Below are positions 1 through 12,600 of a stretch of DNA of 64,000 nucleotides, piece after piece. The stretch covers positions 1-64,000 of the forward strand of contig MLAK01000775.1 in the NCBI GenBank assembly GCA_001839685.1. The letters run 5' to 3'. Each line of letters begins with the position of its first letter. Position 1 is the first letter of the stretch. Both the position numbers and the translations under genes were made by a program. The notes below the pieces were generated by a model. That model was given only the letters and a program-made list of their open reading frames with translations. It was not told where the DNA came from and ran no database searches. The DNA comes from Tritrichomonas foetus (Eukaryota; Parabasalia; Tritrichomonadida; Tritrichomonadidae).

Positions 1-2
1 TT

Positions 3-110
3 TATTTACATGATGAGGATTTAAATTTGGGTTCGCTAAAATTTCCTAGATATTGCCGTTATTCTTGTCTTCTCCAGCATATTAATATTTCAAAAGACAA
101 CTTTTTCTAA
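3..110 (+). CDS. 3' end of an unidentified reading frame, truncated by the window edge
   Basis: An open frame of 35 codons runs in from the left edge and stops at TAA 108-110. It reads YLHDEDLNLGSLKFPRYCRY followed by an Ile/Asn/Lys-rich end. The codon mix looks like coding sequence (GAT GAG GAT, CCT AGA TAT TGC CGT) and less like AT-rich spacer, but it is too short to name. It could be the last codons of a gene on the left or a decayed remnant. Confidence 0.3.
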   Translation, partial: YLHDEDLNLGSLKFPRYCRYSCLLQHINISKDNFF

Positions 111-640
111 ATGTTCGTAATTTTTTTCTTAATGTTAGTAATAAGATTTCTGAAATAAGAAAAAGTTGTTTTTAGGTTAATTAATGACCTCAACCTCCAA
201 TTTGGGATTTTACGATTGACACTTTTTAAGCCTAATTATTGATAGCCATTATCTTGTTTTATAAGGTTTGTTAAGAATTATTAGCTGGTGAAAAATATAC
301 TTTAGAACATATTTTAAATATTTAATTTTCTAGAACTAAAGAAAAACAATCTAATAAAGTGTTTTCGTTACAATTTTCCATAAGAAATTAACTTCTCAAA
401 AGCAAGACTTTATTTTGGTTTAATCGATAAATATATTGTTAAATAACTGATAAAGTCTAATTTTTATTGGTTAAAAATGAAAAAGATATTATTTTATACA
501 TGGAAAAAGAATTAGATATTCTATAACATGATCACATATCTTCATTTTCGTTATTTAAATGAAGAGATATCTGATCCCATAATTGAATAATTTTATTCAA
601 TTGATATAAAAAGAGTCACTTTTGGTCAAAACTATATTTT
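111..640. other. Intergenic, upstream of dynein
   Basis: AT-rich spacer without a supportable gene. A CACTTTTGGTCAAAAC stretch about 20 nt before the dynein ATG (617-632) is a near match to the window's AAAAAGTG start-proximal element, in reverse orientation. Confidence 0.5.
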
Positions 641-3600
641 ATGTCTCTTTCACCAGACGAACTTGTTCAATATTTATCACCGACCTTAATTTCCCTCTTC
701 GGCAAATCATCCATCGACAATTTGGCCGAAGAGTACCAGTCTGTTCTGAAAGATTTTATTGAAAATCCATCGAAAACGCTCTTGCTTGCCAGAAAAGCAG
801 AAACAGTGATTTTCCAGACAACGTTTGAGGCAACTTCTGGCCCAATTTTACTTTGCCAGAAGGCTCCGCAAGCTTTACCGAATACCAATTTTCAATCTCT
901 TCTCAGCGTCTTTTCATTACCAGCTGAAAGCGTTTTATCGTTTTTACAATCACTTATTGGCCAATTTTTCTTGCCTTATTTCCAGACATCGATCTCTTCC
1001 GACGATAATCTCGCAAAAGGTGTAATTGAATCATTATCGACATTTGAAATCGCTATCAATCGTTTTCATCACAAAACTCAACTTCCCGAGCCAGTTTTGG
1101 ATATTTCAGACGAATTGTATTCCATATCCAGTGACCAAAAACTCGATATTGCCCAAGAAAACGATTTACTTAATAAAACGGACAAATGGATTTCAACTGT
1201 TCGATCAGTCATTAGTATTGCCCAACAGCCACCCAAATTTACTCTTCTTCAAGACGAAATTAATTTCTGGCCAGAATTAGCCAAACACTTGTCTCTTGTT
1301 AAGCAGCAGACCGACCGTTTAACAGCATCAAAACTTCCAGAAATTGTTGGAAAGTACAGAAAAGTTTTCCCTGACCATTTAAATCAAGTGATTGCTGATA
1401 CACCGAAACTGATTGAGCAAATCGATCCATTTGCTGCAGCCATTTCACAATTTAACACAGAAATCTACAACTCATGTGATAAGATCGAAGTATTTATTGA
1501 AAATTTAAAGAACACTTATAACTTTTTGAAACCATTTTTATCGACATGCTCACAACAACAACGTATTCCAGAAATTTACTCACTCACCAATGAATTCTTA
1601 CTTTCGAACTTCAGCAGCGTTTTAACAAAAATTGCTTTCGTTCACTTGCCACCAAGCAATTTTGAAACAACAATGAACACTGTAAATCTTTTAATTGATT
1701 GCTGGGCTTCACAAGAGAAAGAAATGCTCGAATCACTTAAAAACATTTCGTTCCAAATTAAAACTGAAATTAAAGCAGTTATTACTGAAAAGGACAAATA
1801 TTTCGAGCGAATTATGGAATTCGCAGAAGCTAAAAATGACGTTAACCACATCATTGCTCATCTTCAAAGTCATGAAGAAATTGATGCTGGTGAATTACAA
1901 GCTGGAATCAATCAAGCATTTTCTGTTTTAATGAATTCTTCATTCTTGGGCATGACTCCCGACGCATCATTAAGATGGAGTGCCAATTTGATGGACTTTA
2001 GAAGCAGGCTCGAAAAAATTGAATACGATATTGCTCAAAGCTTATCTGTTTTACTTACAAAATGCAAGACATTAAATGAAACACGTGATGTTTTCGTTGA
2101 ACATAAAATTTTATGTAAACGTCCAACAATTCAAGCTCTCCTTCGTCAGTTCGAACAACCATTCATCATGCAAATCAACGAACAACTCGAAATATTCAGA
2201 AAGAAGGAACTTGTAAATATAACAAAGCTCCCAATCATCATCTACTTACAGGCCAAAGGTGTCACTTCGGATGCCGCCAAGCTTTTACATGTTCGCCATG
2301 TTGGTGAACAACTCAAAGTTTTCGAATCAATGATTAAGGATGTCGTCGGCGAAAGATGGCGTGATGCAAACGAATGTCAACAATTGATTCCAGTTCTCGA
2401 CGCATGCCACGAAATTGTTGCTAAAACCAGCGACATTAAGAAACTGATCACAAACGTCTTCCTTAGCCAAGATGATGTTCTCACCAAATATTTATTCACA
2501 ATTGAAGAAAAAGATCATGAAAAGCATCTTAAATGCGATTACTCACAGTTCAATTTGAACTCAATTAACACATTCAGAAGCCTTAACCAATTCCGTCTCG
2601 TTAAGGACATGGATGCAGTTACAAACATGATGCAATTAAAGAAGAGCTACCGATTTTATGCTCGTGTTCAAGAATCATTAACAAACTTCGTTGTTACTTT
2701 AAAGACAATTGATCCAACACTGAAACAAATTGCAGCTGATCAAATTACATCAATTTATCAACTCATTAAAAATGGTTGGAACAAACGTTGGAACTCTCAA
2801 GATGTTTCAAAATACACCAAAGATTTTTCAAAAGCAATTTCAGCATTCAATACAAGTATTACACAAGCGTCTCAAGTTTTAACAGCAATTAACGAAAATT
2901 TGGCAAAATTCGAAAAAGCCCAAACATCCGAGGATCTTGCAGAAGTCATTGCTGACACTTTGTCTAAAGTTGATCAACTTTTCTGTTCGAAGTTAACAAA
3001 CGATGAAGCCTTTGTTGCAGATCTCAACCAAAGAATTGCAACAATTTTAACAATGAAAGTTCTTCAAACTTGCAATATATGGATTGATGCACTTACAAAC
3101 AAGACCAAACTTCCAATTGATCAAATCATTCTTCGTGTTAGCAACATTTCAAACCATATCATCGTTCAACCACCATTTGCACTTCTTCATCCAATCATTA
3201 ATCGTTGCTTTACATCACAAATCGATAACTATCTCCTTCAAAATCAAATTTATACAATGAATTCCACAAAAATGTCATCATTCCAAGAAATCGTCGCAGT
3301 TCCACATGATGAAATCAATAAAATCTTCTTATTAATATCTCAATTATGTGGAGAAATCGAACTTTACATTGATCAATGGATGGCAAACGAAATTCTTTTC
3401 ACAAGTGAACCACAATCTGTTGATTTCGCATCAGACATTGCTCAATGGGTCGATCTTATTCAAGGCCTTGATGCACAACTCAAAACCATTAAAACTTATC
3501 CACCAAAGAAGACAATTGGAATTGTTACAATTGATACTTCATTGGTCCAGAAATCCGTCATTGACAGAATCGGAAAATGGCAAGAATACGCACTTGCTGA

Positions 3601-6600
3601 ATTAACAAATAATGCCAAATCGCTCGTTAACAAGCTCTTCGATGAAGTTGCAAAGGCACGTACAACTTTAGAAGCACCAATTCCAACCAAAGCACGCGAA
3701 CTCGCTTCTTATCTCACAACATTCCGTCAATCATCTGCTCTTAAAGCTAATTGGGACGGCGTTCTTCCATCACTTGAACTTTCACAGAAGTATTGCACAG
3801 TTGATGATTATGCTAAGCTTACATCATGCATTGAATCATTCAACCAAATCTACACAAGCCGCAATCGTGAAATCGAAAGTAACAACAAAGCACTTTGCGC
3901 ACAAGTCGAACGTGAATCAGCATCAGTCCTTAAGGCAACAGAAGGACTTAAAGCCAAATGGGATGCCGACAAACCACTCAACGGTGATACAATTCCAGCA
4001 AACGCTCTTAAACTACTCGAATCATATAAAGGACGCTTTGCAAAAGTTCAAGTCATTTGGAAAGAACTTGTTGATGCAAGAGAAGCACTCCATCTTACAA
4101 TGACACCAAACACAGTCCTTGAGGCCATGATTGATGATTGCGAAGCAATGACTGAAGTTTGGAATCTTCTTTCCGGAATTTGGTCCAAACTCCACAATAT
4201 TACCAGCGTTATTTTCGCAAATCTAACACCATCAGATACCAAAGCCAAACTTGGTGGACTCGTTGAAAAGCTTAATCAAATGTCCAACACTGTTCGTCAA
4301 TACGAAGCTTGGTCATACTATAGCCAGAAACTTAAGACCATCTTGAAAGTCTTCCCCAAGATTGAAGGACTTAAATCACCAGCTGTTCTTCCACGCCACT
4401 GGCAACATATTTCTCAGCAATTCAAGAAGAGGTTCGACCTTGCAACAATGACACTTGCAGATATCCTTGCAATTGATCTCCAAAAGAACGAATACTTCTT
4501 CGATGAAATTATCAGAAATGCACAAGGTGAATTCTCTCTTCACCAATACCTCGACCAACTCGACCAAATTTGGAATTCACTCGAATTCGAATTTTCTGAT
4601 TACAAAGGTAAAATGAACCTCATCAAGAGCTGGGATGTCATCTTAACCACCATTTCCGACCATCTTAACTCACTTTCCACAATGCAAACGTCTCCATTCT
4701 TCCACGTCTTCAGAGAACAAGCAACATCATGGGAGAACAGACTTAACCAACTTCAAGTTCTTCTTGATGAATGGCTTGATGTTCAAAGAAGATTCATTTA
4801 CCTTGAAGGTGTTTTCAACTCACCAGATATCCGTACAATTCTCGGAAAGGCCACAGCAAACTTCAAGAAAGCCGAAAAAGAATTTGCTACACTCACAAAG
4901 AGAGCAGCTCAACTCAAAGTTGTCATGAAAGTTACAACAATTCCAAACATCGGAACAACACTCCAACAATTGAATGAATCACTCCTTCTTCTCCAGAAAG
5001 AACTCAGCGACTACCTCGAAAAGCAACGTTCATTCTTCCCAAGATTCTTCTTCATCGGAGACGAAGATCTCCTCGAAATCATCGGTAAGAGCTCAGCCAT
5101 TAGCGAAATCCAAAGACACTTTGGAAAAATGTTCGAAGGTCTTTCAGGCGTTTCTGTTAATGATAACTCTGTTGTTGCAATGAATTGCAGCGAAGGCGAA
5201 TCAGTTCCATTCGGAAAATCTGTTTCAATCAGCAATGCGATTTACCAAACACTTTCCGATATCGAAAAGGAAATGAGAAATTCCTTGAAACAACAACTTC
5301 TTACCGCTGCAGGTAAATTCGAAGAATTTTGGACAAACATGTCTCTCGAGAAACTCAAGGCTTTTATCGAAGAATATCCAGCACAAATTGTACTTCTTTC
5401 ATTCTTCGTCGTTTCAACAGCAATGACAGAAAAACACATCGATAAATCGAATATCCCATCGGCTGTTCAAGAAATTATCCAATTCATCAGCTTCTTAAGT
5501 CAACTCGTTTTTACAAACCTTTCTGTTGCATCTCGTCACACTGTTCAACAACTCATCACCGAATGTGTCCACCACAGAAACCTTACACGTGAGCTTGAAG
5601 GAATCAACTCAATTACAGCATTCGAATGGACGCACTTCCTTCGTTTCTATCACGACAAGTCTAATGGCGAACTTCTTGCCAAAATTGGTGATGCTTCATT
5701 CTCATATGGTTTCGAATATCTCGGTCTTACACCATCACTCGTTAGAACTCCACTTACAGATCGTGTTTACCTCACAATGGCTCAAGCACTCTTTGCAAAG
5801 ATGGGTGGTTCACCATTTGGTCCAGCAGGTACAGGTAAGACAGAAACAGTCAAGAACATGGGTCACCATCTTGGTCGTCACGTTCTTGTTTTCAACTGCG
5901 ATGAAACATTCGATTTCAAGGCCATGGGACGTATCTTTGTTGGTCTTTGCCATTGTGGTTCATGGGGCTGTTTCGATGAATTCAACCGTCTTGATGAACA
6001 AATGCTTTCTGCTGTTTCCCAACAAATCCAAACCATCCAAAGTGGATTGAAAGCAAATCAACCAAACATCACAATTCTTGGAAAGAAGGCACCACTCAAC
6101 CAATCAATTGGTATCTTCATCACAATGAACCCAGGTTATGCAGGTCGTGTCGAACTACCAGATAACCTTAAACAACTCTTCAGAACAATGGCTATGAACA
6201 GACCAGATACAGAGCTCATCGCCGAAGTTCTTCTCTTCTCACAAGGTTTCTCAAGCGCTGAAATGCTTGCTCCAAAATTCGTTGCTCTTTTCTCAATGGC
6301 CAAAGAATCACTTTCTTACCAAACTCACTACGATTTCGGTCTTCGTGCTATGAAAGCAGTGCTTACAAATGCCGGACAACTCATTCGCCAAAAGGTTATT
6401 CAACCAGATGAAAATAGAGAATTGGTTGAAAGCAAACTCCTCATTTCATCTATCGTTAACACACTCTTCCCCAAGCTTCTTTCACACGATCTTGCTCGTC
6501 TTCAACGTCTTATTGATGATGTCTTCCCAGGTGTTAAACCAGAACAAATTACACAAGAAGAACTTCTCACACTCCTCCATTCAGAAGCTGAAGCAGCTGG

Positions 6601-9600
6601 ATGGATTGATTCAGAAATCTGGGTCAACAAGATCATTCAACTCTTCTATATCCAACAAATCACACATGGTTTCATGCTTGTCGGTCCATCAGCCACAGGT
6701 AAAACATCAGCTCGAACAATCCTTCTTAAAGTTCTATCACTCATTGATAAACAAGAAAGTGAATCATACGTTATCAATCCAAAGTCTGTCACCAAGGACA
6801 CTCTTTTCGGTGCACTCGATCCAGTCACAAGAGAATGGACAGATGGTGTTTTCACTCGCATTCTCAGAACAATCGTTGACAACCAGCGTGGTGAAATGTC
6901 TAAGAGACACTGGATTGTCTTTGATGGTGATGTCGATCCAGAATGGGTTGAAAACCTGAACTCTGTGCTCGATGATAATAAACTTCTTACTTTACCAAAT
7001 GGTGAACGTATTTCACTTCCACCAAATGTAAGAATCGTTTTTGAAGTCGAAAACTTGAACTTTGCTACACCAGCTACAGTTTCACGTTGTGGTATTGTCT
7101 TCTTCTCACAAAATACCCTCAAATTTGATGAAATTGTGAAGTATCACATCCACAGCCTTATGCATGAACCAATCATCACACCAACACATGTAATGTTCAA
7201 CGAATATATTGATATTCCACAACCAGACATGATCGAAATGCAACGCAAATTCTCCGAAATTGCATCACCAACATTATATGATGCTCTTGAAGTTTGCTCA
7301 TCATTCTGGAAGGCAAACTTAAAGAATGCAGTAATGGAAATTCCACCAGCTTCATGCATTTCCACATTATTTGCATTACTTTCTGCTTCTTTCGTTCATT
7401 CATTCAGACAACAACAACCAAGTGAACTTCTTCTCCAAAAGGCCACACTCTTTGCCACCTATTGGGCCTTTGCACTTCCATTCAACAATGAATATCGTCA
7501 AAAACTCGATGCAATGTTCCGTGAAGATCCAAGATTCGCGCCAATCATCCCATCATCATCTCTTTCAAAGAATGTCGTTTCCGAAGAAATTGAAGATTGG
7601 CAACCAGTCGAAGAATTCCAATTCGAAAGAGGAACAGACGATTTCGTTCCAACACCAAGCACAGAAATTGCAAGAAAGATCGTTCAAATGTCAACAATCG
7701 GTGATCACACTGTTGTTTTGTGCGGTCCAAATGGTGTCGGTAAACAATCAATCCTTCAAGCATCACTCGGTCTCTTCACAGAAATGAACACAGTTCGTCT
7801 CAACTTCTCAAACTGCTCATCAATTGACTTTGTTTTGCAGACACTTGAACACAACTGTGTTTACATCAAATCATCTACAGCCACAAAGCTTAAACCAAAG
7901 GCTGCAAACACTTTCCTTGTTTTCGAATGCGTGAACTTGAACCTTCCAGCACTCGATAAGTATGGAACACAACGTGTTGTTGAATTCCTTAGACAACTTC
8001 TTGAGCTCAAAGGATTCTGGCACCCACACCGAAGAGAATGGATCCAACTTGAACTTATTTCATTTGCTGGTCTTTGCTCACCACCAACATACTATGGAAG
8101 AGTTAAACTCAGCACACGTTTCTTGCGCTATGCTTCCGTCATTTACTACGAACATCCACCAGTTGATGCAGTTCGTCCAATCATTCGTTCACTTCTTGCT
8201 AATTCTGGATGCTCATCACAAGATGAAGTTTGTGATATCGCCTGCGAATTCTATCAAGAATTCAGAGATCATTTCAAAGGATCAGAGAAAGTCCACTACA
8301 CTGCCAACATGCGTGATCTCGTTGGATGGATCAATTCATTCGTTTTCGCTCTTGAAACAAGCAAAGGACTCGATATCGCTCACCTTCTTTACAATGAAGG
8401 TCTTAGAATCTTTGCTGACAGACTCTCAGAAATCGTAGAACGTGAATGGGTTCAAGAGACACTTCAATCCACAGTTCTTAAACATCTCTCCGATTCTGAT
8501 TCAGCACTCTTCCAAACTCCATACAGCTACACACGTCTTCTAACAGAAAGCTACATTCCATCTGAACTCGACAAGATTCGTCCACAACTCGAATTGAAGT
8601 TGAAGGCATATGAAGAGGAAAACAATGGAAGTGGACTTGTTTTCTTCGATGAGTGCATTGAACTTATCACACACATTGAAAGAAGACTCGCCGTCCCAGG
8701 AGGACACACCCTTCTTGTTGGTCTCAGTGGTACAGGAAAAGCACTTCTTCCATCATTTGTTGCTTGGTATCGTGAAATGCCAGTTTTCCGTCTTCGTGTC
8801 CACAAGGAATACACATTAAATGATTTCGATTCAGATCTTCGTAAGATCTTAAAGGCTGCACTTGAAGAAAGTGTTTGCTTCATCATCAAGGATACTGATA
8901 TCATTTTACCAGTATTCACAGAAAGATTAAATGTTTTACTCGCTGAATCAACAATCCCTGGACTCTTTGCAGGAGATGAACTTGCTTCCCTTCTCGCTGC
9001 AACAAAAGATGCCGCAAGAATCGCCGGTCAACTTCTTGATACAGAAGATTCTATCTTCAACTACTTCCTTGAGCGTGTTAAAGCTAATCTTCACATTATC
9101 TACACAACAAACTCAGCCACCGTCGATATGAACCAAACAGATATTATGTTCCCATCACTTGTTTCACTTTGTGGAATTATCTGGGTTGGAACATGGTCAG
9201 ATTCATCACTCACATCATTCACGAGTAAAGTTCTTCAAACGCATGAACTTACTGGTGAAGAAAATCAATATGAAGCAATGTTGAAGATCCACCATGCTGC
9301 AGTGGAAACATCTGCTTCACTTCCAGTTACCAACTATGTTTCACCACGCTTCTACTTCGACTTTGTAAATCAATTCTGTCACATCTTCACCACCAAGCGC
9401 CAAAAACTCAACACTGAACAACAACACCTTTCAAACGGTCTTTCCAAGCTTGAAGAAACACAAGTTGAAGTTTCAAGGATGGGTGAACAACTTAAGATCA
9501 AACAAGAGCAACTTAAAGAAAAGACTAAACTTGTGGAAGATAAGATGCAAGAAATCCTTAAAGATAACCAAGCTACTGTTTCCAAGAATGAAGAAGCACA

Positions 9601-12600
9601 AAAGATCAAAGTTATCTTAGACGAAAAGCGTAAAGTTATCGATGCTGATAAAGCAGATGCTATGGCTGAGCTCGCCGAAGTCACACCACAAATCGAAGAA
9701 GCTAAATCTTCCGTTTCTAACATCAAGAAATCCAATCTTGATGAAATCCGTCGTCTTCAACAACCACCTGATGTTATCAAATATACACTTTCCGCAGTTC
9801 TTATCCTTCTTGGTCAACAAACAGATAACTGGGCTGCCATTCGTAAAGTCATCAGCGGTGATCAATTCATTAAACAAGTTATTGACTTCAAGATCGATTC
9901 AATTCCACCAGCAACCATCAAAAAAGTGCAAACACTTATTGATAACAACGGCCTTACACTTGAAAAGGCGCAAAGAGCTTCACAAGCATGCGGTCCACTC
10001 TTCAAGTGGCTCAATGCTAACCTTAAGTACCTTGTTATCATCGAACGTACTGAACCACTTCGTCAAAGAGTTGAAGCTCTTGAAAAGGAAGCTTCAGTCT
10101 TCCAGAAGCAACATGATGATCTTTCTAAGACCATCAGGCAATTCAAGAGAAAGCTTACACAACTCCAAAACGAATACAATGTTCTCGTTTCCGAATGTAA
10201 CAAAGCACAAAAAGAATCAGAACAAATTTCCGTCAAACTTGAACGTGCTACTCACCTTTTGTCTTCACTTACTAACGAAACAAAGAGATGGCAAGAAAGA
10301 CAAGCTGGCTTCCAAACACAAAGAGCCAACTTACTTGGCCATTCACTTCTTTCTGCTGCCTTCGTTGCTTACACTGGTTTCCTTGAACAACAAAGAAGAA
10401 TGGATGCAATTATTGCATGGGAAGCTACTCTTTCCGAATGCAACATTAAATATGATGAAGAATTCCAATTCTGCGACTTCATGGCTGATCCAGAACAGCT
10501 TATGGACTGGACAAGCAAAGAGCTTCCAAACGACGACCTTTGCGTACAAAATGCCGTCATTCTTGCAACACAAGATAAGCGTGCTCCATTTATTATCGAT
10601 CCAGCTGGTCAAGCAACAGCATTCCTTCTCAACTCCCACAAAAACATGGTTAGAACATCATTTGTTGATAAGAAGTTCTCAAAGAACCTCGAATCATGCC
10701 TCAGATTCGGATCACCACTTCTTATTGAAGATGGTGAACAAATTGACCCACTTGTTCTTCCTGTTTTAACAAGAGACTTCAGAAAGGCCGGTGGTAGAAC
10801 ATTAATGGATCTCAAACATAATGAAATCGATGTTTCACCAGCCTTCCAACTCTTCATTGTTACTAGAGATACAGACTTTGCTCCAAATCCATCAATTTCA
10901 TCAATGACTGTTCTAGTTAACTTCTCCGTTACTTCACTCAGCCTTCGTGCACAATGTCTTACACGCTTACTCAAATTCAAGCTTCCAGATGTTGAAAAGA
11001 GACGAAGAGAACTTCATGAAAGCCTTGCAAACATGCAAGTTGAACTTCGTGAACATGAAGAAAAAATGCTTAACGTTTTCTCAACAACTAAAGGCGAAAT
11101 TCTTGAAAATGATAGTCTTTTGCACCTTCTCGAAGAAATCAAGACAGAATCAATTGATATTGAAAAGAAGGCTTCTGAAACACGTCAAACACTCCAAGAA
11201 ATCACAGTTACATCGGAACAATTCTCACCAGTTGCAGATATTGCAACTAATCTTTACTTTGCACTTCGTCACATGTCTGTTGTTCACTTCTTGTATCAAT
11301 TCAGCCTTCAATTCTTCTGGTCTGTTTTTGATCGTATTGTTGCCCAAGATGCCACAGCTGATGCACTTGTTGGACTCATTACTAAGGAAGTTTTCACGGC
11401 TGTTTCATATTCACTTCTTCACAAAGATCTTCCAGTTCTTGGTTTCAGATTCGGTCAAATCCTTTTGGATCACATGGGAGTGACAATTGAAGATTCACTC
11501 TTCGATCTTGCCTTAAGAGGCTCAACTGTTCGTGGAAGCGAACCAAACTTCATGAGAATCGCCAAAGATAAAGAATTCTCTGAATGGATCAATTCATCAA
11601 TGCCAGAATCAGATATTCCAGAAAACGTTAAGAGTGAACTCGGTAACCAAGAAGCAGTTACAGCACTTAAAGTTATTGCACTTATGCGTCGTGCTCGTCC
11701 AGACAGAATTGTTGCAGCTGCTCGTCTCTTTGTAAAGAGTGCTATGCAATACAATATTGAGGATATTCCACCACTTGATCTTATTAGCATTGCTAAAGAA
11801 ACAGAACCAACAGTTCCACTTCTTCTCGTTGCTTCTGTTGGTCATGACCCAAGTGACAGAGTAGAATCTGTTGCTCTTCGCCCAATTGAATCACTCGCTG
11901 TTGGTGCTGCTGACTCTTATGGAATGATTGAACAAACAGTTCAAACAGCAGCAGCTAGAGGAAACTGGGTTATCATCAAGAACGTTCACCTTGCACCACT
12001 TTGGACACGTAATTTCGTTAAAACATTACAAAACCTTCGTGCTAATCCAGAATTCAGAATCTTCATGACTTCTGAAATCAATCCAAAGGTTGGATCTTCT
12101 GTTTTCCGCAGCTGCCGTGTTATTGTCTTCGAGAGCGCAACAGGAGTCAGAGCCAACCTTCGTCGTGCTTATACAAACGGATTCCAGTGGCCATCCATCC
12201 CACAAGAACGCAGAAAACTTGTTATGAACTTCTTATGGCTTCATGCTGCTGCCATGGAGCGTCTAAGATTCGAACCACTCGGCTGGGCCAAGAAATACGA
12301 ATTCAATGATGCCGATCTTAAGTTTGCATCACAAATTGGTATCAGATGGCTTGAACAAGCTGCTTCTGGTCGTTCCCACCTTCCAGAAGAACAATTCCCA
12401 TGGACTGCAATTCGTTACCTTATTTCCAATTGTGTCTATGGCGGTCGTGTTGATATTCCATCCGACCAACGCGTTCTTAAAGCAATGGCTGAACTTATGT
12501 TTTCACCAGGTGCTGTCATCGGTGAAGGACTTATCAATGTTCCGGAAATCAATGGATTGTCTGAATTCAAGGAATGGGTTGACAATCTTCCATCCGATGA